Shown in pieces: positions 1-8,654 of a DNA stretch of 64,000 nucleotides (its first letter is position 1; the number at the start of each line of letters is the position of its first letter). The DNA is taken from positions 868,001-932,000 of the forward strand of contig CAWFTU010000014.1 of the NCBI GenBank assembly GCA_963818725.1. The letters are read 5' to 3'. Below the pieces are notes generated by a model. It ran no database searches. It saw nothing but the letters and a program-made list of their open reading frames with translations, and had not been told where the DNA came from. Position numbers and translations under genes: made by a program. This DNA is from DATFDN01 sp963818725. GTDB taxonomy: Bacteria > Pseudomonadota > Alphaproteobacteria > Acetobacterales > Acetobacteraceae.

Positions 1-215
1 TGCTGCACGGCGACGCCGACGAGCTGGTGCCCGAGCCCGCGGTCCGCAAGCTCGTCGACAAGCTCAACACCCAGAAGGGCGTGCGCGTGGATTACCGCGT
101 GCTGCCCGACGCCGACCACGTCTTCGCCCGCCACGCCGACACCATCGCCCAGGCGGTGGAGGATCACGTCGGCAAGGCCATCGCGCGGCGGCAGATGGCG
201 CTGGCGGCGGACTAG
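1..215 (+). CDS. Alpha/beta hydrolase, C-terminal part (truncated by window edge)
   Basis: The open frame runs in from the window edge (codons from position 3) and stops at TAG 213-215. The visible 70 residues start with LHGDADELVP and include a later ADHVFARH segment. These match the acid-residue loop and catalytic-histidine loop of small alpha/beta-fold hydrolases of the COG2945/dienelactone-hydrolase type. The nucleophile elbow would lie upstream of the window, so the substrate cannot be judged. The next gene starts about 220 bases downstream on the same strand. Confidence 0.7.
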   Translation, partial: LHGDADELVPEPAVRKLVDKLNTQKGVRVDYRVLPDADHVFARHADTIAQAVEDHVGKAIARRQMALAAD

Positions 216-439
216 GGACGTTTCGCCTCCTCTTCCCTCGCCCGCAGACGTCGCTTTCTTTCTGCCATGGCTCCCCCCGAACTTGTTCCGGGGGTTGTCC
301 AGTCTGTCCACGGCTTCAACGCACGCGGGCGTGGATGCCCGCGACAAGCGCGGGCATGGCGATGTAGAAAGCTGCGGTTGCCAAAGTGTGATCGCCCGGC
401 CCGCGTGCGGACGGGCGAGTTCCGGACGGAGTACGCGTC
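216..439. other. Intergenic stretch without a recognisable gene
   Basis: Between the hydrolase stop and the presumed tyrS start I see no convincing coding frame; the open frames here are GC-driven. An in-frame TGA at about 391-393 limits how far upstream tyrS could begin. A GGAG at 428-431 lies 8 bases before the proposed ATT start of tyrS. Confidence 0.4.
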
Positions 440-1688
440 ATTCCCCGCAGCGATTTCCTCTACGAAGCAACGGCGCGCGGCTTCGTTTTCCAATGCACCG
501 ACGAGTCCGCGCTTGACGAGGCGTTCCGCGCCCAGCGCGTGAGCGCGTATATCGGCTTCGATTGCACGGCGGACTCGCTGCACGTCGGCAGCCTGGTGCA
601 GATCATGATCCTGCGCCTGTTGCAGCGGCACGGCCACAAGCCGGTGGTCCTGATGGGCGGCGGGACAACACGGATCGGCGATCCCTCCTTCCGCGACGAG
701 GCGCGGCAATTGCTCAGCGACGCGCAGATCGCCGCCAACATGGCGGGCATCCGGCGCAGCTTCGTGCCCTTCATCCGCTTCGGCGACGGACCCGCTGACG
801 CAATGATGGCGAACAACGCGGATTGGCTGGACACGCTCGGCTATATCGATCTGCTGCGTGATGTTGGCCCGCATTTCAGCATCAACCGGATGCTGTCGTT
901 CGAACTCGGTGCGCTTGCGGCTGGAGCGCGAGCAGGGCCTGACGTTCCTCGAGTTCAACTACGCGATCCTGCAAAGCTACGATTTCCGCGAGCTGTTCCG
1001 ACGTCACGGCGTGCTGTTGCAGATGGGCGGCTCCGACCAGTGGGGGAACATCGTCTCCGGCGTCGAGCTGGTGCGGCGCAGCGACGCGGCCCAGGTCTTC
1101 GGCCTGACCACGCCGCTGATCACCACCGCCTCGGGCGCGAAGATGGGCAAGACCGCGCGCGGGGCGGTGTGGCTGGCGCCGAATCGGCTGTCAGCGTACG
1201 ACTATTGGCAGTTCTGGCGCAACACCGAGGACGGCGACGTGGGCCGGTTCCTGCGCCTGTTCACCGACCTTCCGCTTGACGAGATCGCGCGGCTGGAGGC
1301 GCTGCGCGGGGCCGATGTGAACGAGGCCAAGAAAGTGTTGGCGACCGAGGCCACGCGCCTGCTGCACGGCGCGGCCGCGGCCGAGGCGGCGGCCGAGACC
1401 GCGCGCCGCGCCTTCGAGGCGGGTGAAGCCGCCGAGACATTGCCCAGCGTCACCGTCGCGCGCGCCGAACTGGAGGCGGGCGTTCCGGCTTTCCGGCTCT
1501 TTGCGACGGCCGGGCTCGCCGCGAGCAACGGCGAGGCACGCCGCCTGATCCGAAGCGGCGGGGCGCGGGTGAACGACGTGCCGATCACTGACGAGGGGCA
1601 GACGATTTCGGCCCGGGATCTCCGCGACGGGGCGATCAAGCTGTCGGCGGGGCGCAAGCAGCATCGCCTGGTCAAGGCGGGGGAGTGA
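440..1688 (+). pseudogene. tyrS: Tyrosyl-tRNA synthetase, frameshifted by one base
   Basis: Encodes the class I enzyme that charges tRNA-Tyr. The first part reads through the HIGH-type signature (DCTADSLHVGSL) and LMGGGTTRIGDPS. Near 902-905 the frame breaks: TTC GAA CTC GGT should read TTC GAC TCG GTG, so there is one extra A at 903/904. The second frame continues with VRLRLEREQ, LQMGGSDQWGN, the KMSKS-type GAKMGKTA and a C-terminal S4-like RNA-binding region. The joined length, about 415 residues, is normal. Conserved sequence extends upstream of the first GTG (539) to about 440, where the only candidate start is a rare ATT with GGAG 8 bases before it. The gene is normally essential, so this is either a sequencing indel or there is a second tyrS elsewhere. 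Confidence 0.85.
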
Positions 1689-1690
1689 TA

Positions 1691-2843
1691 CTAAATCCGG
1701 GTGATAGGTTCGGTTTAGAGTGGCGGCTGCGCGGAGCGGGCCTATGCCGCGGGCGGTTGAACGGGGGGATGATGGCACGGATTGCCGAGCACCTGAGTGT
1801 GGCGGAACTGGCGGCGCGGTTCCGCGCGGCGCAAACCGTGGCCGAGGCGCGGCACACCCAGGCGATTTGGCTGCTGGCGCAGGGCCGCACGGTGGTCGAG
1901 GTGGCCGGGGTGCTGGCGCTCACGCCGCGCTGGGTGGAGGCGGTGGCGGCGCGCTACAACGCACGCGGCCCGGCGGCGCTGGGCGATGGGCGGCGGCGGA
2001 ACGGGCGAGCAGCGAGCGTGCTGACCGAGGCGGTGCTGGCCGCCCTGGCCGAGCGGCTGCGTGAGCCGCCCGAGGACGGCGGGCTATGGAGTGGCCCCAA
2101 GGTGGCGGCCTGGATGGCGCGGCACCTCAAGCTGGAGCGGGTGCATCCGCAGCGCGGCTGGGAGGCGCTGAAGCGGCTCGGCTGGTCGGTGCAGACGCCG
2201 CGCCCGCGCCATCCGCGGGCCGCTGATCCGGAGGCGCGGGCGGCCTTCGCAAACAGGTTGACGTTGCCGTTGCGCAAGCACGGGCGGCGCACCCGGAACA
2301 GCCGGTCGAGGTCTGGGCGGAGGACGAGCACCGCCTCGGCCTGAAGCCGATCCGCCGCCGGGTCTGGGCCAAGGCCGGCGCACGCCCAACGGCGCTGGGT
2401 CATCACCGGTTCCAGTGGCTGCACGTCGCGGCCTTCGTGCAGCCGAGCAGCGGCGAGACGGTCTGGTATCTCTGCACCCGCATCAACAAGCCGGCCTTCG
2501 AAACCCGGCTCGCCGCCTTCGCCCGCGAGAGCGGGGCGGGACGCCGACGCCACATCGTCCTCGTGCTGGACAACGCCGGCTGGCACGGCCCCAAGGGCTT
2601 GGCCGTGCCGGACGGGATCACGCTGGTGTTCCTGCCTCCCTACAGCCCGGAACTCCAACCCGCTGAGCGGCTCTGGCCGCTGCTCGACGAGGCGGTGGCC
2701 AACAAGCACTTCCCCACCCTGGCCGACCTCGATGCCGCCATCGCCGAACGCAGCACCCGCCTCGACCCAAGCATGATCCGTCCGCACACCAGCTTCCACT
2801 GGTGGCCAAAGCCGGTTCAGCCGAATTAATCAGCCGGATTTGG
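1691..2843 (+). mobile_element. IS630-family insertion sequence (copy 1)
   Basis: About 1.15 kb. Imperfect terminal inverted repeats of about 30 bases (CTAAATCCGGGTGATAGG at the left; the complement of a matching AAATCCGGCTGAT end at the right) are flanked by TA dinucleotides at 1689-1690 and 2844-2845. TA duplication is the known IS630 target preference. The element begins two bases after the TGA of tyrS, so it leaves that stop intact. Confidence 0.85.
1769..2829 (+). pseudogene. IS630-family transposase, frameshifted
   Basis: DDE transposase of IS630 copy 1. The N-terminal half (from ATG 1769 or 1772 behind a GGGGGG stretch) carries a helix-turn-helix region. The catalytic half is in another frame and holds VEVWAEDEHRLG, LVLDNAGWHGP and SPELQPAERLWPLLDE. 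The frame moves by one base (apparent one-base loss) at about 2250-2270. I see no classical slippery heptamer there, so this looks like a lesion rather than programmed frameshifting, but the latter is not excluded. Confidence 0.8.
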
Positions 2844-2881
2844 TATGACATCAGCAGCAAGTCCGGTGCGGACCGCGAGGC

Positions 2882-3910
2882 CTACGCGGTGTAGATCGCG
2901 CCCAGGCCGGCCGTCACATCGAATGAGGCGCCGCTGACGTAGCGCGCGTCGGGCGAGGCCAGGAAGATCACCACCGCCGCCACGTCCTCCGGCTCGATCC
3001 AGGGCACGCCCAGGGGATGCAGCTGTTTGCCGGCGAAGGCGACGGCGAACTCCGGCAAGGTTGGCAGGCCATTGGGCGTCATCGCCGCGTACTGCCGGGA
3101 GTTTCGGAGCAGGACGGTGTCGACGCCTGTTGGCGACACCGCGTTGACGGCGATGCCTTTCGGCCCGAGTTCAAGCGCCGCCGTCTTCACCAGGCCGATG
3201 ACGCCCCATTTCGCCGCGTTGTATTGCGGCGCCGGCGGCACCCCCATGCGCCCCTCGATCGACGCGATCGCGATGATTCGCCCATGCCGGCGCGAGACCA
3301 TGTGCGGGACGACCGCCCGCATGGAATTGGCGACACCGGTCAGGTTCACGTCGATGACATCCTGCCACCCGCGATCAGTCACCTGCATGATCCCAGCCGG
3401 CACCATGATGCCCGCGTTCGCAACCAGCACGTCCAGCTTGCCGAACTGCGCGACCGCCTGCTCGGCCGCGGCGTGGAGCGCCGCCGGGCTGCGCACATCT
3501 CCGCGCACCGCAAGAAATCGATGTCCCTGCGCCTCGACGAGCCGGCCGGTTTCCGCGAAGTCTTGGGGTGTCGCCGGCGGGTAGGAGACGGCTCTGCTGA
3601 CCGGCCCCGCGATATCGAACCCCACAACGTCCGCACCCTCGTGCGCCGCGGCGACACAGATCGCCCGGCCGATCCCGCGCGCCGCGCCGGTGACAAACAC
3701 CACATCGCCGTCAGGGCGCCCTCGCGGCGCGGGGGCGTTCGGGGGCGTGGGTTTCGCCGCGGCACTGATCGGCGACACTGAACCCGGCGCGCATCCGGAG
3801 ACCAGACCCGCTACCGCCGTGGCTGCGCCAGCGAGCACCATCGTTCGACGACGCGCCATGTCCGCTGGCTCTTTTTCTTGGGCCGTGCTGCTGACGGGCT
3901 CCTCGGTCAT
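2882..3910 (-). CDS. SDR-family oxidoreductase with N-terminal export/lipoprotein-like leader
   Basis: 342 residues. The start chosen is ATG 3910, preceded by AGGAG. The catalytic part is a classical short-chain dehydrogenase: nucleotide motif VTGAARGIGRA, NAG motif, active-site S and YNAAK, and a C-terminal SGASFDVTAG. Unusually the Rossmann fold is preceded by about 70 residues containing MARRRTMVLAGAATAV and LVSGC, which resembles a twin-arginine signal with a lipobox cysteine. The fold and NAD(P)H use are family knowledge; export is inference from the leader. Close to mycofactocin-type or general SDRs; substrate unknown. Confidence 0.85.
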   Translation of the reverse strand: MTEEPVSSTAQEKEPADMARRRTMVLAGAATAVAGLVSGCAPGSVSPISAAAKPTPPNAPAPRGRPDGDVVFVTGAARGIGRAICVAAAHEGADVVGFDIAGPVSRAVSYPPATPQDFAETGRLVEAQGHRFLAVRGDVRSPAALHAAAEQAVAQFGKLDVLVANAGIMVPAGIMQVTDRGWQDVIDVNLTGVANSMRAVVPHMVSRRHGRIIAIASIEGRMGVPPAPQYNAAKWGVIGLVKTAALELGPKGIAVNAVSPTGVDTVLLRNSRQYAAMTPNGLPTLPEFAVAFAGKQLHPLGVPWIEPEDVAAVVIFLASPDARYVSGASFDVTAGLGAIYTA

Positions 3911-4074
3911 CGCGGTCTCCTGGATCGGCCCAAGGCTCGCTCCGTGCGGCACGCCGCTCAAGCCACCACGGCGCGCGGGAGACAATTTAGCGCCCAAGCG
4001 CCCAGGCCTTGCGCCTGCACGTTGAAAGCACACGCGCACTTCGGGTTCCGTGAGCAGGGTCGCTGGCAGCAACT

Positions 4075-4740
4075 TTACGTCCGGAGCAGCCTGTTCCGGC
4101 TCAATCCGCCCAGGTCGCCAATCCGCTCGATCGTGATGTCCGCCGGCGGATATTTCGCCAGCTCGGCGGGATCGAGGGCGTAATGGCCCTGGCGGGGGAA
4201 AACGGTGGTCACGCGCTGGCCCCAGATCTTTTTCACCGCGTGCAGGATGCGCAGCTTGTCATCGACCAGGACATAATGCCGCGCCGGGTAGATACGCACG
4301 ACATCGTCCAGCTCCTGCTCCTTGTGGACATAGATCAGCACGCGGTCCTCTACCGCACGCCACAGCCCGGCGCGCTCCACCTTGCGCGGCTGGAAGGCGG
4401 CGTCGCCATCCGAAAGAATGACGGTCGGCCCCCATTGCGCGACATGCCGCACCGCATCGAGAGCGCCGGGGTAGAGGCGGTCCGCGAAGGGGTAGTCGGC
4501 AAACCAGTTGGCGATGCGCAGCACGCGCGGATCGTGCAGCGCCTCCAGCCGGTATCGCTGCAACGCGCCGAGGTAGTCGGCATAGCCAAGCTCGGCCCGC
4601 AGCTCCTCGTACAGCTCCCAGTAGCGCCGGCTCGCCGTCTCGCCGTGGATTTCGCTGAGATGAGCGCGCAGATCGGCCTGCACCCGGTCATTGTCGACCA
4701 GCGTGTTATCGACGTCGAACAGGAACATCGCCTCGTCCAT
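4075..4740 (-). CDS. HAD-superfamily hydrolase
   Basis: 221 residues from ATG 4740. HAD motif I is FLFDVDNTLVDND near the N-terminus; motif II is ILSDGD, followed by a conserved lysine in FQPRKVERAG; motif IV is VLVDDK. These are the nucleophile/acid-base aspartates and Mg-binding residues of HAD phosphatases. A helical cap lies between motifs I and II (about residues 20-95). The gene is on the opposite strand to dodecin and just upstream of the SDR. The natural substrate cannot be read from the sequence. Confidence 0.85.
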   Translation of the reverse strand: MDEAMFLFDVDNTLVDNDRVQADLRAHLSEIHGETASRRYWELYEELRAELGYADYLGALQRYRLEALHDPRVLRIANWFADYPFADRLYPGALDAVRHVAQWGPTVILSDGDAAFQPRKVERAGLWRAVEDRVLIYVHKEQELDDVVRIYPARHYVLVDDKLRILHAVKKIWGQRVTTVFPRQGHYALDPAELAKYPPADITIERIGDLGGLSRNRLLRT

Positions 4741-4916
4741 AAGCCCAGTCTCGCCTGCGCGCTGACGGCGCGGGGGTCACATTGGCGCGTACATTTGAAC
4801 AATGCAGGAGGAACCGGGCCGATCGCCGGCAATAAAAATGCAACGATCCGAAACTTCGTCCCACGCCCCTCGTTGAAGGCAAGCTCCCCAAAAAGAGGAG
4901 CGTAAGGGAGGCAGTC

Positions 4917-5123
4917 ATGGCAGTCGTGAAGATTCTGGAGCTGCTCGCCGAGTCAGAGGAAAGCTGGGAGGGTGCGGCACGCCAGGCAGTAGCCGAGGCG
5001 GCGAAGACGGTCCGCGGCATCCGCTCGGTCTATATGAGCGAACTCCAGGCGACGGTCGAGAATGATAAGATCAAGAACTACCGCGCTAATGTGAAAATAT
5101 CCTTCGTTCTTGAGAGAACGTAG
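4917..5123 (+). CDS. Dodecin-family flavin-binding protein
   Basis: 68 residues, the full family length. ATG 4917 follows GGGAGG. The sequence shows the beta-alpha-beta-beta dodecin pattern: MAVVKILELLAES, then a helix with EESWEGAARQAV, then two strands ending NVKISFVLERT. Dodecins form hollow dodecamers that store or buffer riboflavin/FMN. The tryptophan in EESW is the residue expected to stack on flavin. No operon partner is evident. Confidence 0.9.
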   Translation: MAVVKILELLAESEESWEGAARQAVAEAAKTVRGIRSVYMSELQATVENDKIKNYRANVKISFVLERT

Positions 5124-5236
5124 TCCTCTCTCAGGCGAGAGGGCGGCCATTCGGCGCGTCCGTCTCCATGTGGCGGGATGGCCGGGTGGGCGGCCGGCAC
5201 CAAGGGCATCCCGAACTCGGCCGGAGGGAGGCACGC

Positions 5237-5907
5237 GTGAACCAGGACGAGATCGCCGAGGCCGCGCGGCTGTTGGCTCAAGCCAGGCGCACGGGAACCC
5301 GGATCGCCAAGCTGCCAGTGCAACCAGTGCAACCGGGAAGCGTGGCCGAGGCGCACGCGATTCAGGATGCCGTTGCGGCGCAGCTAGGCGAATCAGTCGG
5401 CGCTTTCAAAGCGAACGCGCCACCCAACGAGGAGCCCACGCGCGGGCTGATCTACGCCCGCACCATCCGCCCCGCGAGCAGCCCTATACGCGCGAGGAAG
5501 TGTCCGACGCCCTCGAGGCCTGCGCTGCGATCGAGGGGATCGCCAGCCGCTTCGAGGACCACACGGCCCGGACCGCACTGAAAAAGCTGGCCGATTGCGT
5601 CAGCAACGGCGGGTTTGTGCCCGGCCCTGTCGCGCGGGACTGGCGGGCGCTCAATTTCGGGAGCATCCATGTGACGCTTTTGGTCAACGGCGAACGGGTC
5701 GTCGACCAGGATGGCGGGCATCCAACCGGCGACCCACTCGGGGTCTCGGTGGAGCTGGCGAACATGATGCGGACCGGCGCGGGCGTCCGCGCTGGGCAGT
5801 TCGTCACCTGCGGATCTTACACCGGGATGCGCTTCCTCAGGCCGGGCGATACATGCGTGGTTCGCTTCCAGGAGCTTGGCAGCGCGGAGGTGACATTCGA
5901 GGCATAG
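5237..5907 (+). pseudogene. 2-keto-4-pentenoate hydratase / FAH-family protein, frameshifted with internal loss
   Basis: GTG 5237 follows GGAGGGAGG. The first frame (VNQDEIAEAARLL, then AEAHAIQDAVA) is the hydratase N-terminus. The second frame from about 5480 (PYTREEVSDALEA, SNGGFVPGPVARDW, NGERVVDQDGGHPTGDP) is the C-terminal FAH-type fold. The frame drops by one base near 5470-5485. Compared with the usual 260-residue hydratases, about 25-30 residues are also missing just before PYTREEV, the segment that normally carries the metal-binding glutamate pair. I therefore regard it as inactive. Family members hydrate 2-hydroxypentadienoates in meta-cleavage pathways. Confidence 0.75.
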
Positions 5908-5928
5908 GCATGGTCTCCCTCGCTTGCA

Positions 5929-5998
5929 GGAGAGGGTTGGGGTGAGAGTGCCTCTCGCCCCCTCACCCCAACCCTCTCCCCCCTGCGGGGGGAGAGGG
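5929..5998. repeat. Double-hairpin REP-like intergenic repeat between convergent genes
   Basis: Perfect 18-base inverted repeat (5929-5946 with 5962-5979, GGAGAGGGTTGGGGTGAG), followed by a perfect 12-base stem, 5972-5983 with 5987-5998, around a 3-base loop. It lies between the convergent hydratase and paaK and could act as a bidirectional terminator. Its right part lies inside the annotated 3' end of paaK. A related cluster is at 35080-35190. Confidence 0.7.
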
Positions 5999-7291
5999 AG
6001 TTAGGCAGTTGCCCCGATCGTCCAGCACGCGCCGCGCCTTGCCCGCGGAACGCTCAATCGTGCCGGGTGGCGCGATGCGCACCGTCGCGGCGAGGCCGAC
6101 CATTTCCTTGATCCGGCGAGAGGCGTCGTGTGCCTCCGATTCCAGCGCCGACACATCCGCGCCCGGATGGCATTCGACATGCACCGTGACCGCGTCCAGC
6201 CGGCCGTCGCGGGTCAGCACGATCTGGTAGTGCCCGGACAGGGCCGGGCTGCGCAGGAGCTGCTCCTCAATCTGCGTCGGAAAGACGTTGACGCCGCGCA
6301 CGATCAGCATGTCGTCGGACCGGCCGGTGACACGCGCGATCCGGCGCATGGTGCGCGCCGTGCCGGGCAGCAGCCGGGTCAGGTCGCGGGTGCGATAGCG
6401 GATGACCGGCATCGCCTCCTTAGTGAGCGAGGTGAGCACGAGCTCGCCCAGCTCGCCCTCCGGCAATACGGCGCCGGACTCCGGGTCAACGACCTCGGGA
6501 TAGAAATGGTCCTCCCAGAGGGTCGGCCCGTCCTTGGTCTCGACGCACTCATTGGCCACGCCGGGGCCGATGACCTCGGAGAGGCCGTAGATGTCCACCG
6601 CGTCGAGTGCGAAGCCGTCCTCGATCTCCCGGCGCATCGCGTCCGTCCAGGGCTCGGCGCCGAAGATGCCGACGCGCAGCGAGCAGTCACGTGGATCGAT
6701 GCCCTGGCGGCGGAACTCGTCGAGAATCGCCAGCGCGTAGCTTGGCGTGACGCTGATGAGGTCGGGTTGGAAATCAGCGATGAGCTGCACCTGGCGCTCG
6801 GTCATGCCGCCGGAGACCGGCACGACAGCGCAGCCAAGCCGCTCGGCGCCGAGATGCAGGCCCAGCCCGCCCGTGAACAGGCCGTAGCCGTAGGCGTTGT
6901 GCAGAACCATTCCGGGCCGGCCGCCAGCGGCGTAGAGCGAGCGCGCGACCACGCCGGCCCAGACAGCGAGATCCGCTTGCGTGTAGCCGACCACGGTGGG
7001 CTTGCCGGTGGTGCCGGAGGAAGCGTGGAGGCGCGCGAGCCTGTCGCGCGGCACGGCGAACATGCCGAATGGATAGTTCGCGCGCAGATCCTGCTTGGTG
7101 GTGAAGGGAAACCGGGCAAGGTCGTCGAGCTGGTGGAAGTCGTCCGGATGCACGCCGGCGGCGGCGAAGGCGTGCTGGTAATGCGGCACGTTGGCGTAGG
7201 CATGGCGGAGCGCCCACGCGAGGCGCTCGCGTTGCAGGGCCGCGATCTCGTCGCGCGAGGCGGTCTCGATCGGATCGAGGCCGGACTGCAT
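5963..7291 (-). CDS. paaK: Phenylacetate-CoA ligase
   Basis: 442 residues, ATG 7291. AMP-forming adenylating enzyme: phosphate-binding loop LHASSGTTGKPTVVGYT, YGLSEVIGPGVA, and a C-terminal hinge region around RYRTRDL with later GRSDDMLIVRGVN. It converts phenylacetate, ATP and CoA to phenylacetyl-CoA, the first step of the aerobic paa pathway. It is the last gene of a tightly packed paaG-paaI-paaK unit. The final residues (CLTPSPPAGGRGLG) are encoded by a REP-like repeat, so the original C-terminus probably ended just before them. Confidence 0.92.
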   Translation of the reverse strand: MQSGLDPIETASRDEIAALQRERLAWALRHAYANVPHYQHAFAAAGVHPDDFHQLDDLARFPFTTKQDLRANYPFGMFAVPRDRLARLHASSGTTGKPTVVGYTQADLAVWAGVVARSLYAAGGRPGMVLHNAYGYGLFTGGLGLHLGAERLGCAVVPVSGGMTERQVQLIADFQPDLISVTPSYALAILDEFRRQGIDPRDCSLRVGIFGAEPWTDAMRREIEDGFALDAVDIYGLSEVIGPGVANECVETKDGPTLWEDHFYPEVVDPESGAVLPEGELGELVLTSLTKEAMPVIRYRTRDLTRLLPGTARTMRRIARVTGRSDDMLIVRGVNVFPTQIEEQLLRSPALSGHYQIVLTRDGRLDAVTVHVECHPGADVSALESEAHDASRRIKEMVGLAATVRIAPPGTIERSAGKARRVLDDRGNCLTPSPPAGGRGLG

Positions 7292-7741
7292 CTATGGCTC
7301 CCTTGGGGGGTCGGCGGGGAGAAGCGTGCCGGGAATGGTCCGCATGTGTCCGCGGAATTCGGCCACGATGTCGGCCTCGGCCCCGGTGACACGCACGTCG
7401 TAGATCCCCGACCGTTGCGCGCGCACTCGTTCAGCCGCCTCGGCGCGCAGCGTCTCGCCGAGCCGGCCGGGGCGAAGGAAGGTCACAGCGCAGTGCTGGG
7501 CGACGGCGCGTTCGCCGTTGCTGTTGGAGGCGAAGGCCATGGCGCTATCGGCGAGCGCGAAGATCAAGCCGCCATGGCAGATGCCGTGTCCGTTCACCAT
7601 CCGCTCCGTCACCCTCATGCTGAGCACCGCGTGGCCCCGCCCGACCTCCTCGAGCCGCATGCCAAGGGCATTGCTGGCCCGGTCCTCGGCCCACATCGCA
7701 TCGGCGACGGTGCGGGCCAGGGCGGCGGGGTCATCTTGCAT
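7292..7741 (-). CDS. paaI: Hydroxyphenylacetyl-CoA thioesterase PaaI
   Basis: 149 residues. Hotdog-fold thioesterase with the signature VNGHGICHGGLIFALADSA, where the HGG and aspartate belong to the active site. It clears dead-end ring-hydroxylated phenylacetyl-CoA and other aryl-CoA thioesters in the paa pathway. Its ATG shares one base with the TGA of paaG, and its TAG directly abuts the paaK start, so translational coupling is likely. Confidence 0.9.
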   Translation of the reverse strand: MQDDPAALARTVADAMWAEDRASNALGMRLEEVGRGHAVLSMRVTERMVNGHGICHGGLIFALADSAMAFASNSNGERAVAQHCAVTFLRPGRLGETLRAEAAERVRAQRSGIYDVRVTGAEADIVAEFRGHMRTIPGTLLPADPPREP

Positions 7742-8535
7742 CAGAGGCGGCCGGTGAAGGCGGGGCGGCGCTTGTCGAGGAAGGCGCGCACGCCCTCGGC
7801 GTAGTCCTCGGTGCGGCCGGCCTCGGCCTGGGTCCGGGCCTCCAGGTCGAGTTGCGCGTCCAGCGTGTTGGTGGCGGTGGCGGCGAACAGGCGCTTCATC
7901 ATGGCGAGCGCTTGGGTCGGCAGGGCGGCGAGGCGCGCGGTCAGCGCCTCGGCCTCGAAGGTCAGGGCGGCGTCATCGACGGCCTGCCAGATCATGCCCC
8001 AGGCTTCGGCCTGCGCGGCGGTGACGGGCTCGCCCAGCATCGTGAGGGCGCGCGCCCGCGCCTCTCCCACGAGACGGGGAAGGAAGAAGCTGCCGCCGCA
8101 ATCGGGCACCAGGCCGATGCGCACGAAGGCCTGCACGAAGCTCGCGCCGCGCCCGGCGAGCACGATGTCGCAGGCGAGCGCGATATTGGCCCCGGCCCCG
8201 GCGGCGACGCCGTTCACCGCGCAGACAACGGGGAGCGGCAGGGCGCGCAGCCGGCGGACCAGGCCGGCGTGGTAGGCTTCGGCGATGCCGCCGAGATCGG
8301 GGTTGGGGTTGGCAGGGCCGGGAATGATGGCGTCGCTGAGTTCCTGCCCGGCGCAGAACCCGCGCCCCGCGCCGGTGAGCAGCACCGCGCGGCAGGACGT
8401 GTCGGTTTCGGCGGCATCGAGCGCGTCGGTCAGACCGGCGAGCACGGCGGGGTTGAGCGCGTTCAGCTTGTCGGGGCGGTTCAGGGTGAGCTTGTGCCAG
8501 CAATCCCGACGCTCGACGATGACCGGGTCGTCCAT
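7741..8535 (-). CDS. paaG: 2-(1,2-epoxy-1,2-dihydrophenyl)acetyl-CoA isomerase-type enoyl-CoA hydratase
   Basis: 264 residues from ATG 8535, chosen because GGGGAGGAGGAGCCC precedes it. Crotonase fold: LNRPDKLNALN, oxyanion-hole GAGRGFCAGQELSD, and VAAGAGANIALACDIVLA. FVRIGLVPDCGG carries the catalytic aspartate expected for PaaG/PaaB-type isomerases. The ring-epoxide isomerisation role is inferred from its place directly upstream of paaI and paaK. The ring epoxidase genes (paaABCDE) are not in the window. Confidence 0.88.
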   Translation of the reverse strand: MDDPVIVERRDCWHKLTLNRPDKLNALNPAVLAGLTDALDAAETDTSCRAVLLTGAGRGFCAGQELSDAIIPGPANPNPDLGGIAEAYHAGLVRRLRALPLPVVCAVNGVAAGAGANIALACDIVLAGRGASFVQAFVRIGLVPDCGGSFFLPRLVGEARARALTMLGEPVTAAQAEAWGMIWQAVDDAALTFEAEALTARLAALPTQALAMMKRLFAATATNTLDAQLDLEARTQAEAGRTEDYAEGVRAFLDKRRPAFTGRL

Positions 8536-8654
8536 GGGCTCCTCCTCCCCGCGATCAGATACCATTCGGGCAGGCAAGCCAATCCTCTCCGCGCAGGCGA
8601 TCGACTGTGCTGGCTAGGGCTCGACCTCTCCACGCGCGGGAGAGACTGGGCCGT

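Noticed and set aside
2250..2290. Programmed frameshift in IS630 copy 1
   Set aside because: No slippery heptamer is visible at the frame change, and copy 3 has a single uninterrupted frame; a lesion is simpler.
6128..7804. 558-codon open frame antisense to paaK and paaI
   Set aside because: Composition is that of an antisense shadow; the opposite strand carries clear paaK, paaI and paaG motifs.
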